Below the pieces are notes generated by a model that saw only the letters and a program-made list of their open reading frames with translations, was not told the origin of the DNA and did no database searches. DNA of 64,000 bases, from NCBI GenBank assembly GCA_020444415.1, contig JAHLLA010000010.1, positions 40,654 through 104,653 on the forward strand, given 5' to 3'. Shown here piece after piece: positions 54,338-63,254 of this stretch (the first letter of the stretch is position 1; each line of letters starts with the position of its first letter). The position numbers and the translations under genes were made by a program. Source of the stretch: Bacteroidota bacterium. Lineage in GTDB: Bacteria > Bacteroidota > Bacteroidia > Bacteroidales > F082.

Positions 54338-56647
54338 TTATATAGTGACAGAAAACTGACTGAGTAAACTTTGAACCTCTCGATAATCAAATGAATCTTT
54401 CTCTTCCTTTTTAATCCATTCTCTTAATTCGTTTCGGGTTTGCTCAACGTCCATTTGCAAATCATGGCTCTTTAACAGATATATAGCTATATACTTTTCT
54501 GTGAGCAAACGGCCTCTGCGCCTTGCTGAATTTAATTGATTCAATAAATCAAGACCTGAACTTGCAACTTCATTGGCTTCATTTAAGATACGAATCTTCT
54601 CTTCCTCTTTTTCCATCGCACTGGCTAGATTTAAAAGGGTTTCTGCTAAATTATGATACGATCCGGGTAATCCATTGTTTTCACCAATTGATTTTTTCAT
54701 ATTCACACCTTGAGAAATATTCGTTTTGCTCGTTTCGAAATGCTTAATTATTTCAGCCCTCCCCTTATTCGGCATTTTTCCCAGCAAACGTTCCGAAATT
54801 CCTCTATTTACCAACAAACTACTCTTTCTTAATATACTTCCAGGCAAGTCTAAAGCTTTTTCATAGTTTTCGATGGCTGCCCCATATTCTTCATTCCACT
54901 CTTTATAGTTTGCCAACGTATTATAATATCTTGTTTTGTACATTATATGGTTCTCAATATTGGGTAATTTATTTAAATAACTATCCACTTTATTCAAATA
55001 TGAATACCCCTCATCCATTTTATCCATAAACCTGCCACTAACTATTACCCATGCAATATTTAAATACAGCACAAGCTTGAATCCATCATTTTCAATAATT
55101 TTCGCCTGTATCCATTCTTTTTCAATATTGTATAATAATTCAAGAGATTCCGCGTAAAATCCGCGACTGTCTTCCATATCCGCGATATCCATTTCGGCTT
55201 TTGCAGGATAAATGTTCTTCAAAATCCGGTATACTTCCCGGGCATGATCATAATTACCCGAATTAAAAAAACAGACTGCCAGATCATTTAACAGCTTCAC
55301 ATTTAAAAATTGCAGGATACTGAATGGATAGCTTAATTTACTTTCAAAAGTGATTTTCGAAAAATGATCCCAATACAAACCCAGCAAGTCATAACTTTCA
55401 TCTTTTATCGTATTGGCTATTAAACTTTCTATAAGCAATAAGCGTTTCGGACCCAATCCGATTTCCTCACCAATAAATCCAAGTATGATCAGGTTAGACA
55501 ATGGATTTGATATGTTTTTATTAATTAAATGAATGTCAGAAAGTATATTCTCACTTAAGGCTTCCAGAGACTTGTCTGTGTTCATATATTTCGTGACTTC
55601 ACGATTGAAGATCAGTTTTTGTTTTTTATAAATAGATTCAACATGTAAATATCCGTAATCGTGAATGCATCGGTTTATGAATTTATCAATGTTTATAGCG
55701 TTGCCCTTTTCGGCAGTATAAATTCTATCCCCATACATCTCATTTAATAGTATTGCTAACTCAGAAGAGAAGTATGCATCAATTCTTTTTTCTTTATTCC
55801 ACTTATCCGGCAGGTTTAATAACGAACAGAATTTTACAAGCTTAAGACATTCCTTTTCGCTATTAGAAAGAAGATGAACCGGGAAAACATTTTGTTCCGT
55901 TTCCCGGGGAGTAGGATCTTCTTTAGCGTTATTGAAGGCTTCATTTTTAAATACCGAAAGCAGATCGCTTTTTTCATCTGCTTTGATATACACATGTATG
56001 CCTGTATTTGTGGTGGATAGTACCGGGAGAAATTGTTTCGCTACCCAACTCTCAATTCCGTTAATCAATGGATTATAAATGATAATTTGATTTATATCCT
56101 TATGTATATTCAGCAAAACTTTTAGTTCGCGCAGTAACTTTTTCCTAATCCTTATATCAGATGAAAGTTTTGATTCAGCCCATTGAAGTAAATTATGATA
56201 CTCACCAAAAATGATTTTTGGAGACAGATACAACATAGTCAGAATGAGTATGCTAAGCAATAAATAAATATACAGTCCAGGCAGACGAAATATATTTATT
56301 CCTTCATTGCCTGAAAACAAATCATATGTCAACGATCCATGCACAGACAATAGCGTAATAAAAACTACAATTAGAACCGAAACGAGAATTGTAAGTATCG
56401 ATCCCAAATGATTCTGAAGGTATAGTTTCAGATACGACAGTTTGCTTTTACTTTTTATTTTTTTAAGAAAATATGCCTCCAACTCTTCTTCAGCAGTATC
56501 TTCTGTAAACAGTAATAATAGTTCGTGCTTATTATTTAATATAAATTGAGAGTTGTTAAATTCACTTCCTATTTCATTTAAACGACCACCTACAATCTTA
56601 ATATTTCTTCTATCGTTCTCTAAACTAAAGCTTTTATAATTCATCAT
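54338..56647 (-). CDS. Uncharacterised membrane protein with TPR-like C-terminal half
   Basis: 769 residues; I do not recognise the family. Residues 1-75 form a soluble lead, followed by two hydrophobic segments (about 85-105, SILTILVSVLIVVFITLLS; and about 127-147, LYIYLLLSILILTMLYL). The second half (about 440-769) is helical with TPR-like pairs such as LAVCFFNSGNYDHAREVYRIL, YYNTLANYKEWNEEYGAAIENYEKALDL and SYHNLAETLLNLASAMEKEEEK. It probably senses or scaffolds. It begins 4 bp after the gamma-glutamylcyclotransferase-like gene, so both share an mRNA. Convergent with carB, only 2 bp between stops. Confidence 0.65.
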   Translation of the reverse strand: MMNYKSFSLENDRRNIKIVGGRLNEIGSEFNNSQFILNNKHELLLLFTEDTAEEELEAYFLKKIKSKSKLSYLKLYLQNHLGSILTILVSVLIVVFITLLSVHGSLTYDLFSGNEGINIFRLPGLYIYLLLSILILTMLYLSPKIIFGEYHNLLQWAESKLSSDIRIRKKLLRELKVLLNIHKDINQIIIYNPLINGIESWVAKQFLPVLSTTNTGIHVYIKADEKSDLLSVFKNEAFNNAKEDPTPRETEQNVFPVHLLSNSEKECLKLVKFCSLLNLPDKWNKEKRIDAYFSSELAILLNEMYGDRIYTAEKGNAINIDKFINRCIHDYGYLHVESIYKKQKLIFNREVTKYMNTDKSLEALSENILSDIHLINKNISNPLSNLIILGFIGEEIGLGPKRLLLIESLIANTIKDESYDLLGLYWDHFSKITFESKLSYPFSILQFLNVKLLNDLAVCFFNSGNYDHAREVYRILKNIYPAKAEMDIADMEDSRGFYAESLELLYNIEKEWIQAKIIENDGFKLVLYLNIAWVIVSGRFMDKMDEGYSYLNKVDSYLNKLPNIENHIMYKTRYYNTLANYKEWNEEYGAAIENYEKALDLPGSILRKSSLLVNRGISERLLGKMPNKGRAEIIKHFETSKTNISQGVNMKKSIGENNGLPGSYHNLAETLLNLASAMEKEEEKIRILNEANEVASSGLDLLNQLNSARRRGRLLTEKYIAIYLLKSHDLQMDVEQTRNELREWIKKEEKDSFDYREVQSLLSQFSVTI

Positions 56648-56651
56648 GAGG

Positions 56652-57218
56652 CTATTTGTCCAAATTTAATTCTTCAAGATAATCCTTATAATAGTCAATT
56701 ACACGCGTAACACCGTCAACCAGAAAAGTTGTCTTATCATATGTTTCTCCGAATGATGGTCCATATCTGTATGCTCCCGTTCTGGCAAATGAAATATCTT
56801 CCCAATCCGGTAAAAATTTGGTGTCTTTTGTAACCCGATCACTATCCATAGCCGCTGAATAAATGAATCCGGTACCCATGAATTCGCCCGTGTTGAAATC
56901 AAACATTTGGGCTTCACATCTTTTATAGGACTTTTCTCTTTTATCCAGGTCATTTAATTCATTTTCTGACACTTCAAATGCCAATCCGTTCAGCTTATCG
57001 GTTTCTGATATGATCACGTTGGCTGCCGCTTTTTCATGAGGTAATTCTGTAATTTTATAAGAAGGTTTGTAATGCGTAGGCAAAACGTTAAATAGCCTTT
57101 TAAAACCTTTAATAATAACGGGTATGTATTTTTTCTTTCTTACGGATTCTCCAATTGTTTTTTGCAACGATTCGGCATATAGTAAGGTACCATACCCGAC
57201 TATGTAATACTTTTTCAC
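56652..57218 (-). CDS. Gamma-glutamylcyclotransferase-fold protein
   Basis: 188 residues of the GGCT/AIG2-like fold: YYIVGYGTLLYAESLQKTIG at the N-terminus with the YGxL substrate loop, and LNGLAFEVSENELNDLDKRE with the acidic residue expected for catalysis, then YKRCEAQMFD. Family enzymes cleave gamma-glutamyl bonds to 5-oxoproline, but many bacterial members have other or unknown substrates. It is first of a two-gene unit with the TPR membrane protein. Confidence 0.75.
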   Translation of the reverse strand: MKKYYIVGYGTLLYAESLQKTIGESVRKKKYIPVIIKGFKRLFNVLPTHYKPSYKITELPHEKAAANVIISETDKLNGLAFEVSENELNDLDKREKSYKRCEAQMFDFNTGEFMGTGFIYSAAMDSDRVTKDTKFLPDWEDISFARTGAYRYGPSFGETYDKTTFLVDGVTRVIDYYKDYLEELNLDK

Positions 57219-57386
57219 CAGTTCTTTTTTTGATTACCAAATTTAGAAAAAAACATAATGAAACATCTATTCAGGAAATTCAAATTGTTCTTAAATCCAA
57301 CACATTCTGCTTCTAGTAGTACTCAAATTATTTTTCATTCTTAATATTTTTTTGAAAAAAAATAATTGTGTGTTGTATCTTTAAAC

Positions 57387-57394
57387 TAACTTTG
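57387..57394 (+). promoter_or_regulatory. Probable -7 element of the DUF4136 gene
   Basis: TAACTTTG matches TAnnTTTG; an ATTG lies 18 bp upstream as a possible -33. It is 23 bp before the ATG. Confidence 0.5.
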
Positions 57395-57417
57395 ACTTCA
57401 TTTTTAACTAAAAAGCA

Positions 57418-57993
57418 ATGAAAAAAACACTATTTATTTTAACAATGGCAGCCTTATTTTTATATGGTTGTTCAGGTATAACTGTAACTTCGGATGCTGA
57501 TAAAACAGTTGACTTCTCGCAGTTTAAAACATTTGAATACTATGGCTGGGCAAAAAACAGCGATAAACTGTTGAATGATATTGATAAAAGACGAATTGAG
57601 ACTGCCTTTGGTGAAGAGTTTAAAAAAAGAGGTCTCACATACGTGGAAGAAGGTGGAGACTTAGTTGTAGCATTGTATATCGTAACCGAGCAAAAACAGG
57701 AAACTACAGCAACAACAACTGGAATGGGAATGGGATATGGTGGATATTACGGCTACGGTCCTCGATGGGGCTGGGGAGGTGGTATGGCTACAACCACATA
57801 TAACACTTACGACTATACAGTTGGAACTTTAATTTGCGATGTATTCCATAAAGCTGATGAAAAACTCATTTGGGAAGGCACCGGTAGCGGAACTATTGAT
57901 AGTGATCCGACGTCAAGGGATGAGAATATTCCAAAAGCTGTTGCAAAAATTATGAGCAACTATCCAGTGCCCCCAATCACTGATAAAAAATAA
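57418..57993 (+). CDS. DUF4136 lipoprotein
   Basis: 191 residues, signal peptide with lipobox FLYGC at residue 18, then DUF4136: DFSQFKTFEYYGWAK, RIETAFGEEFKKRGLTYVEEGGDLVVALYIVTEQK and FHKADEKLIWEGTGSGTID. A glycine/tyrosine-rich insertion (MGYGGYYGYGPRWGWGGG, about residues 103-121) interrupts it, as in many family members. Probably a periplasmic or outer-membrane lipoprotein of unknown role. Monocistronic between unrelated genes. Confidence 0.82.
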   Translation: MKKTLFILTMAALFLYGCSGITVTSDADKTVDFSQFKTFEYYGWAKNSDKLLNDIDKRRIETAFGEEFKKRGLTYVEEGGDLVVALYIVTEQKQETTATTTGMGMGYGGYYGYGPRWGWGGGMATTTYNTYDYTVGTLICDVFHKADEKLIWEGTGSGTIDSDPTSRDENIPKAVAKIMSNYPVPPITDKK

Positions 57994-58036
57994 TTCCTGG
58001 TCGTAAAAAAATGTCCTTTGTTAAAAACTATGCCTG

Positions 58037-58048
58037 TATTGTCAATAA
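58037..58048 (+). promoter_or_regulatory. Shared pyrimidine-operon box upstream of pyrB
   Basis: TATTGTCAATAA, identical to the box before carA and at the same 41-bp distance from the -7 element. Upstream of the leader ORF and attenuator. Confidence 0.7.
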
Positions 58049-58077
58049 AAATAAATCGACCAGAATGATTCCATAAG

Positions 58078-58085
58078 TATATTTG
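58078..58085 (+). promoter_or_regulatory. pyrBI promoter -7 element
   Basis: TATATTTG, identical to the carA -7 box. The -33 position reads ATCG, a poor match, which fits a promoter that depends on an activator at the upstream box. Transcription should start near 58092. Confidence 0.6.
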
Positions 58086-58094
58086 TATCCTGAT

Positions 58095-58235
58095 ATGAAG
58101 AAATATTCTTTGGTCAGGCAAACGACAAAAAAAACGAACAATGGCGCATCGAGCGTCCTAATTATAAAAGAGAACGATCCTTCTAATCGAGGATCGTTTT
58201 TTTATGCATATACACAACAAATTCATATAAAATGA
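58095..58235 (+). CDS. Probable pyrBI leader peptide (46 residues)
   Basis: ATG three bases after the expected transcription start; 46 codons that run straight through the terminator hairpin and end with TGA overlapping the pyrB ATG (ATGATG). The part over the hairpin encodes [14 protein letters not shown]. The layout matches the pyrL leader of enterobacterial pyrBI attenuators, whose peptide also reads NRGAFF at the hairpin as I recall; that likeness may simply follow from coding across a stem and T-run. Expression is not proven. Confidence 0.5.
   Translation: MKKYSLVRQTTKKTNNGASSVLIIKENDPSNRGSFFYAYTQQIHIK
58173..58203 (+). terminator. Attenuator-like terminator in the pyrB leader
   Basis: AACGATCC (58173-58180), 10-nt loop, GGATCGTT (58191-58198), then a run of seven T. 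It ends about 30 bp before the pyrB ATG and well after the pyrB promoter, so it can only act within the pyrBI leader. Confidence 0.82.
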
Positions 58236-59149
58236 TGCAAATTAAAAACCGCAGTCTTGTTTCAATTACCGACTATTCAAAAGAAGAAATCCTTAGGATT
58301 CTTGATATTGCAGAAGGTTTTGAAGAAAACCAACGACAGAAAATATTGAGTGACTATGTAGTTGCTACTTTGTTTTTCGAGCCTTCAACCCGTACACGTT
58401 TAAGTTTTGAGAGTGCCGTGCAGTATCTCGGGGGTGGCATCATCGGATTCGCCAGTGCTGATGTTTCTTCAGTTAAAAAAGGAGAATCATTAAAAGATAC
58501 CATTTTAACTGTTAGCAACTATTCTGATTTGATTGTCATGCGAAACCCGATGGATGGCAGCGCCAGATATGCCAGCGAAGTTTCACCAGTGCCAATAATA
58601 AATGCGGGGGACGGTGCCAATCAACACCCCACCCAATGCCTTCTCGATCTATTCTCTATTCGTAAAACACAGGGCACGCTGGATAACCTGCACATTGCGA
58701 TGGTTGGCGACCTGAAATACGGAAGAACCGTACATTCTTTGGTTCAGGCACTTTCACTGTTCAACACTACTTTTCATTTTGTTTCACCTGAAAGCCTGAA
58801 AATGCCAAGTTCCGTAAAAACATGGGTGAAGAAAGCCGGATTGGAATATCATCAGTATACTGAATTCAAAGAGGTGATTCCTATAGCAGATATTTTATAC
58901 ATGACCCGCATCCAGGGTGAACGTTTCCCCGATCCTCTGGAATATGAAAAGGTAAAAAACGCTTACATTCTGGACAATGCGATGCTAAAAAACTCGAAAG
59001 ACAGCCTGAAAGTTCTTCATCCTTTGCCACGTGTAAATGAAATCAATGAAGATGTGGATAACAATCCCAAAGCCTATTATTTTCAGCAGGCACAAAATGG
59101 AGTATATGTTCGCCAGGCACTTATTGCAGCTATATTAGGCCTTAAATAA
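58232..59149 (+). CDS. pyrB: Aspartate carbamoyltransferase catalytic subunit
   Basis: Forms carbamoyl-aspartate, the committed pyrimidine step, using the product of CarAB. It carries the carbamoyl-phosphate site [15 protein letters not shown] (about residue 50), [37 protein letters not shown] and the aspartate site HPLPRVNEI. 305 residues is standard for the ATCase type that forms a holoenzyme with PyrI. A second ATG follows at once. It is the first structural gene behind the leader attenuator. Confidence 0.98.
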   Translation: MMQIKNRSLVSITDYSKEEILRILDIAEGFEENQRQKILSDYVVATLFFEPSTRTRLSFESAVQYLGGGIIGFASADVSSVKKGESLKDTILTVSNYSDLIVMRNPMDGSARYASEVSPVPIINAGDGANQHPTQCLLDLFSIRKTQGTLDNLHIAMVGDLKYGRTVHSLVQALSLFNTTFHFVSPESLKMPSSVKTWVKKAGLEYHQYTEFKEVIPIADILYMTRIQGERFPDPLEYEKVKNAYILDNAMLKNSKDSLKVLHPLPRVNEINEDVDNNPKAYYFQQAQNGVYVRQALIAAILGLK

Positions 59150-59173
59150 ACAACATCGACAAAAAGGAAAATC

Positions 59174-59641
59174 ATGAAAGATAAAAGAACTGAATTAAAA
59201 GTATCAGCCATCAGAAGTGGAACTGTTATTGACCACATCCCTGCAAATACGGTATTCCAGGTATTTAAAATTCTAGGATTACAGAATTCAACCAATCAGG
59301 TATATTTCGGCACCAACCTTGATAGCCAGAAGTACGGTAAAAAAGGAATTATCAAGATCAGCGGTAAGTGTTTTGAAGAAAAGGAAATTAGCAAAATTGC
59401 CATTGTAGCTCCTACAGCTACCATTATTGAAATTGACGATTATGTAGTTACAAAAAAGGAAAATGTGCACCTGCCTGAACATATATCCAATATCGTAAAA
59501 TGTTTCAATCCAAAATGTGTTACCAACCACCAAAAGGTACCTACAGCCTTTGATTTAATTAAGGATCATAATGGAAAAATGAAACTTTTGTGCAATTATT
59601 GTGAGAAAACAATGGGGCAGGAAAACATTGAATTTATATAA
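59174..59641 (+). CDS. pyrI: Aspartate carbamoyltransferase regulatory subunit
   Basis: Binds CTP/ATP and docks to PyrB. The allosteric domain (KVSAIRSGTVIDHIPANTVFQV, KYGKKGIIKISGKCF) is followed by a zinc domain with four cysteines, CFNPKC and CNYC, that grips the catalytic subunit. Its presence shows the ATCase is the allosteric dodecamer kind. 24 bp after pyrB. Confidence 0.97.
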   Translation: MKDKRTELKVSAIRSGTVIDHIPANTVFQVFKILGLQNSTNQVYFGTNLDSQKYGKKGIIKISGKCFEEKEISKIAIVAPTATIIEIDDYVVTKKENVHLPEHISNIVKCFNPKCVTNHQKVPTAFDLIKDHNGKMKLLCNYCEKTMGQENIEFI

Positions 59642-59650
59642 TTAGGATTG

Positions 59651-60811
59651 TTATAAATTCATTTTTATTTTTTTCCTGTATTCTCCCACCGTAATGCCTT
59701 CAAACTGTTTGAATGCCCGGTTAAATGAACTGACTGAACCGAACCCGGCTTCTTCAGAAAAATGGTTTATTGAATAGTTAGAATTCTTTTTTGCAGACAT
59801 CAACTCCTTGGCAAACTTAATGCGGTACTGGTTGATAAAATCACTAAAACTCATTTCAAACTCATCATTTATCAAGTTAGATAAATATGTTCTATTGGTA
59901 TAAAGCTTAGAACAAAGTGTTGTTATTCGGAAGTTAGGATCAAGAAATGATTGCTCTTTATCCATAAACGTGATCAGCTTTTCTTTCAGGTCTGTTTTAT
60001 CAATTCTTGGATCATTTAGTTTCACTCCTTCACCCTCGTCATAAACAACATCAGTAATATTATGATCCTGCTTATTGCCTTGCAAACCAATAATAAATAA
60101 AAGAATGCTAAATATTATCGAAGGAATGAACAACAGGTTATTTTCTAAAAAATAGCTTCTTCCCAAAAAATTAGCGATAGAACTTACTACCGCGGTTATG
60201 AGAAGTGAAATTGTCAATAATTCAACCCAAACCAACTGTTTTCCTTCAACGTTCGAATAAAAGTTAGCAATCCGTTCATTGTATTTTCTTACAAGCCGGT
60301 ATCCTAAAATTAGATAGACAAACACCTGTATCCCGAAAACAATCCGGCCTGTAAAAAAAATCGCTGCCATTGTTTTAAGTATAGCTGAAGCATCTGCCCC
60401 CGGCCATTTATTATGAATCAGCACTATATTGATATATGCTTCCTTTTCTGTTGCTGCCGCAAATTGAAATGACGTCTCCAATAAAATGGTGATGGTTATG
60501 GCAGGCAGCAAATGCAATAAGTACCTGGTTTTAAAATTCACATCGCGTGTAAGCAAACGGATATATAGGTAGTACATGGGCCATACGGACAATCCTGCTA
60601 ATGCATATAATGGGTCCATTTTCCGGTACAATTCAAACTCGCCTTCAAAATATACAGCATGGCTTAAATAAACTACTGATGTAGTGATCATGAAAATTCC
60701 AAGTCCGAAACGTGCCCGATTGGTTTTTAATGGATTCAATAAAAATACCACACCCCATAAAAAAGAAATATAAAATGGTGTTAACTCAATGATGTGTTGC
60801 ATTAATTGCAT
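59651..60811 (-). CDS. AraC-family regulator with N-terminal membrane domain
   Basis: 386 residues. Residues 1-235 hold about six to seven hydrophobic segments (for example LTPFYISFLWGVVFLLNPL, LIYLILGYRLV-type region, VVSSIANFLGRSYFLENNLLFIPSIIF). The C-terminal 110 residues form the AraC/XylS DNA-binding domain (TLCSKLYTNRTYLSNLINDE, INHFSEEAGFGSVSSFNRAFKQFEGITVGEYRKK). It may be a membrane-bound sensor-regulator. Convergent with pyrI and separated by 9 bp. No target can be inferred. Confidence 0.87.
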   Translation of the reverse strand: MQLMQHIIELTPFYISFLWGVVFLLNPLKTNRARFGLGIFMITTSVVYLSHAVYFEGEFELYRKMDPLYALAGLSVWPMYYLYIRLLTRDVNFKTRYLLHLLPAITITILLETSFQFAAATEKEAYINIVLIHNKWPGADASAILKTMAAIFFTGRIVFGIQVFVYLILGYRLVRKYNERIANFYSNVEGKQLVWVELLTISLLITAVVSSIANFLGRSYFLENNLLFIPSIIFSILLFIIGLQGNKQDHNITDVVYDEGEGVKLNDPRIDKTDLKEKLITFMDKEQSFLDPNFRITTLCSKLYTNRTYLSNLINDEFEMSFSDFINQYRIKFAKELMSAKKNSNYSINHFSEEAGFGSVSSFNRAFKQFEGITVGEYRKKIKMNL

Positions 60812-61041
60812 GCCTGGATTACAATTATAATTTTGACTACCTCTCCTTCAGGATATAACAATTAGAAATCCTTTTTTAAATTTGTTCTCGAGGCTATAAA
60901 AAATTTAATAATGAGCTCGCAGGACAAAGGAAGGTAAAAATAGGAAAAAATGACATAGGTAAACTACCAATTTCTTATTCACACACAAAAACCTTCTAAT
61001 AAGATCTTAAAAAGTGTACTGCGATATTATAAAACAAAAAA

Positions 61042-61752
61042 ATGCAACTGTTGTTTTTTAGATCAGTTATTCATTATATAATTGCATTGAATTTTACAAC
61101 CGCTTTGAAAAAACAACATTACATAAAAGAACTCATATCCCAAGGGGAAGGATTGCATCTCGATTTTAAATTTGAAATTTCAGATGTTCCTAAAATAGCC
61201 CGATCGCTAGTTTCTTTTGCAAATACCGATGGCGGGAAACTTTTAATCGGCGTAAATGATGAAGGGGTGATAAAAGGAATTCAATCCGCCGAGGAATTTC
61301 ATATGATTGAAAATGCAGCTAATAATTACTGCCAGCCAAAAGTTAATTTTACCAGTAAAGAATGGAATATTAAAGGCAAGAAAGTTCTTGAAGTTGACAT
61401 TCCGTTCAGCATGGAATACCCTCATAAAGCGCCGGACCATAGCGGAAAGTACAAAGCCTACATCCGATTTGAAGATCAGAACCTGTTAGCTGACAGTATA
61501 CTGATCAAATTATGGGATAAAGAGAGGAATCAAAACGACATTCAACTTATTTACACAGAAGAACTGAGGAATATTCTACTTTATATTGAACAAAATGAAC
61601 CAGTTAAGGCAGATGATATCATGTCTGCCTTTCATTTATCGAAATTTAATACTGAACATTTACTCACGGATTTAGTCATATTTGATGTATTGAAAATGGA
61701 TACTTCTGGATTAAATATTGAGTTTTATTTAACAGACCTTAACGAGATGTAA
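61042..61752 (+). CDS. AlbA_2 (Schlafen-type) domain protein
   Basis: 236 residues: GEGLHLDFKFEISDVPKIARS, LVSFANTDGGKLLIGVNDEG and VDIPFSMEYPHKAPDHSGKYKAYIRF are the Slfn AlbA_2 putative DNA/nucleic-acid binding core. The last 70 residues resemble a winged helix. The first about 21 residues are hydrophobic and not typical, so the true start may be a downstream TTG (near LKKQHYIKEL, 61105). Function unknown. Confidence 0.78.
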   Translation: MQLLFFRSVIHYIIALNFTTALKKQHYIKELISQGEGLHLDFKFEISDVPKIARSLVSFANTDGGKLLIGVNDEGVIKGIQSAEEFHMIENAANNYCQPKVNFTSKEWNIKGKKVLEVDIPFSMEYPHKAPDHSGKYKAYIRFEDQNLLADSILIKLWDKERNQNDIQLIYTEELRNILLYIEQNEPVKADDIMSAFHLSKFNTEHLLTDLVIFDVLKMDTSGLNIEFYLTDLNEM

Positions 61753-61790
61753 GAACAGAATTTGCTATTTTTGTACATGATCATCAAATA

Positions 61791-62459
61791 ATGCCTGAAA
61801 AGAAAAAAATATTATCAATCTTAAGCCTTATCTTTTTAATGCTAAGTTCTGGTATTGCCCAAGACATTGATTATGGCCAAAATGCAAGACAAGCAGAACA
61901 GGAAACAGAACAAACAGAAGTTCAACCCATAAAACAAGATTTTACACCGGATGTCTCTGTCTCACTTGGCACATCATTTACGAGCTTTGCTCCTGGTTAC
62001 AACTCTTTTGGAACCTTTATTGCTCCTGAAATTAGTTTTCCGGTATCAAATCGATTCGCTATCTCTACAGGTATTGGTTATTCTACTATTTACTATAATT
62101 CACCTGACGAGAGTTTACTAAACAACCAGCCTACGCAATATGGAAGCGTATATGTATCCGGTAGCTATAGAATGACGGAAAAGCTTACCATCAGTGGCAC
62201 AGGTTATAAAACATTTTTATTAAACCCTCCTGATCTGGCGAATGAGAATAGTCCTGATTATTTCGATAACAGCAACCAGGGTGTCATTTTAAATATGGAT
62301 TACAAGGTTAATGAGAATTTCCATATCAATGCAAGTTTCCAGTTCCATCAGCAAAACGGATCTCCCTATAATTATATGTATCCGGGTAGTTATATGTCAC
62401 CAAATTATATGGGTGGATTCTCCCCTTTTTATAACTATGGCTATTATCCGGGTTTTTAA
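61791..62459 (+). CDS. Secreted/outer-membrane beta-barrel-like protein
   Basis: 222 residues with a signal peptide (ILSILSLIFLMLSSGIAQ). The mature chain alternates short beta segments (SVSLGTSFTSFAPGYNSF, FAISTGIGYSTIYYNS, YVSGSYRMTEKLTISGTGYK, GVILNMDYKVNENFHINASF), as in a small outer-membrane barrel, and ends in a tyrosine/glycine-rich tail (MSPNYMGGFSPFYNYGYYPGF) with a terminal aromatic. No known family recognised. Confidence 0.65.
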   Translation: MPEKKKILSILSLIFLMLSSGIAQDIDYGQNARQAEQETEQTEVQPIKQDFTPDVSVSLGTSFTSFAPGYNSFGTFIAPEISFPVSNRFAISTGIGYSTIYYNSPDESLLNNQPTQYGSVYVSGSYRMTEKLTISGTGYKTFLLNPPDLANENSPDYFDNSNQGVILNMDYKVNENFHINASFQFHQQNGSPYNYMYPGSYMSPNYMGGFSPFYNYGYYPGF

Positions 62460-62486
62460 GTCATTCATATTAAAAAATAATTCAAT

Positions 62487-63254
62487 ATGCTTATCGTAAT
62501 CTCTCCGGCGAAAACATTGAACATGGAAGTGCCGGCGCCATCTGATTTTTATACAACACCCCAGTATTTGGAAAAGAGTCAGCAGATTATAAACACTATT
62601 AAGAAAAAAAACATCAAAAAATTGGAAGAACTCATGGGTATCAGCACGCAACTGGCGCAATTAAACTATGAGCGATTTCAAAAATGGCACTATCCATACA
62701 CAGTTGATGAAGCCAAACAAGCCATTTTTGCATTCAGAGGCGATGTATATACGGGTATTGATATTGATACTTTTTCGACTGAGCAACTTGTTTACACACA
62801 AGATCATTTAAGAATTCTATCCGGCTTATATGGCGTTTTAAAACCCATGGACCTCATACTTCCCTACCGGCTTGAGATGGGAACGCATTTATCAGTTGGT
62901 AGAAAAAAGAACCTATATGAATTCTGGGACCATTTAATAACCGATGACGTCAAAAAGGCAATAACCTCACAAAATGATGATATTTTAATTAACCTGGCTT
63001 CCAACGAATACTATAAAAGCATTGATAAGAAAAAGCTCAACGCTCAGATTATCACGCCAGTTTTCAAAGATTTCAAAAACGGACAATATAAGATGATTAG
63101 TTTCTTTGCAAAGAAAGCCAGGGGAATGATGTCAAGGTTTATACTTCAAAACAAACTGACTAAAGTTGAAGATTTAAAACATTTTGAAGAAGAAGGGTAT
63201 TTTTTCAATGATAAATTGTCAACGGAAACAAGTCCAACCTTCACGCGAGGATAA
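62487..63254 (+). CDS. yaaA: Peroxide stress protein YaaA
   Basis: 255 residues of the YaaA/DUF328 family: MLIVISPAKTLNMEVPAPS, IFAFRGDVYTGIDIDTFS, LRILSGLYGVLKPMDLILPYRLEMG, LINLASNEYYKSID and FAKKARGMMSRFI. E. coli YaaA limits intracellular iron and DNA damage during hydrogen peroxide stress. 27 bp after the barrel-like protein gene; promoters for rRNA follow. Confidence 0.93.
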   Translation: MLIVISPAKTLNMEVPAPSDFYTTPQYLEKSQQIINTIKKKNIKKLEELMGISTQLAQLNYERFQKWHYPYTVDEAKQAIFAFRGDVYTGIDIDTFSTEQLVYTQDHLRILSGLYGVLKPMDLILPYRLEMGTHLSVGRKKNLYEFWDHLITDDVKKAITSQNDDILINLASNEYYKSIDKKKLNAQIITPVFKDFKNGQYKMISFFAKKARGMMSRFILQNKLTKVEDLKHFEEEGYFFNDKLSTETSPTFTRG

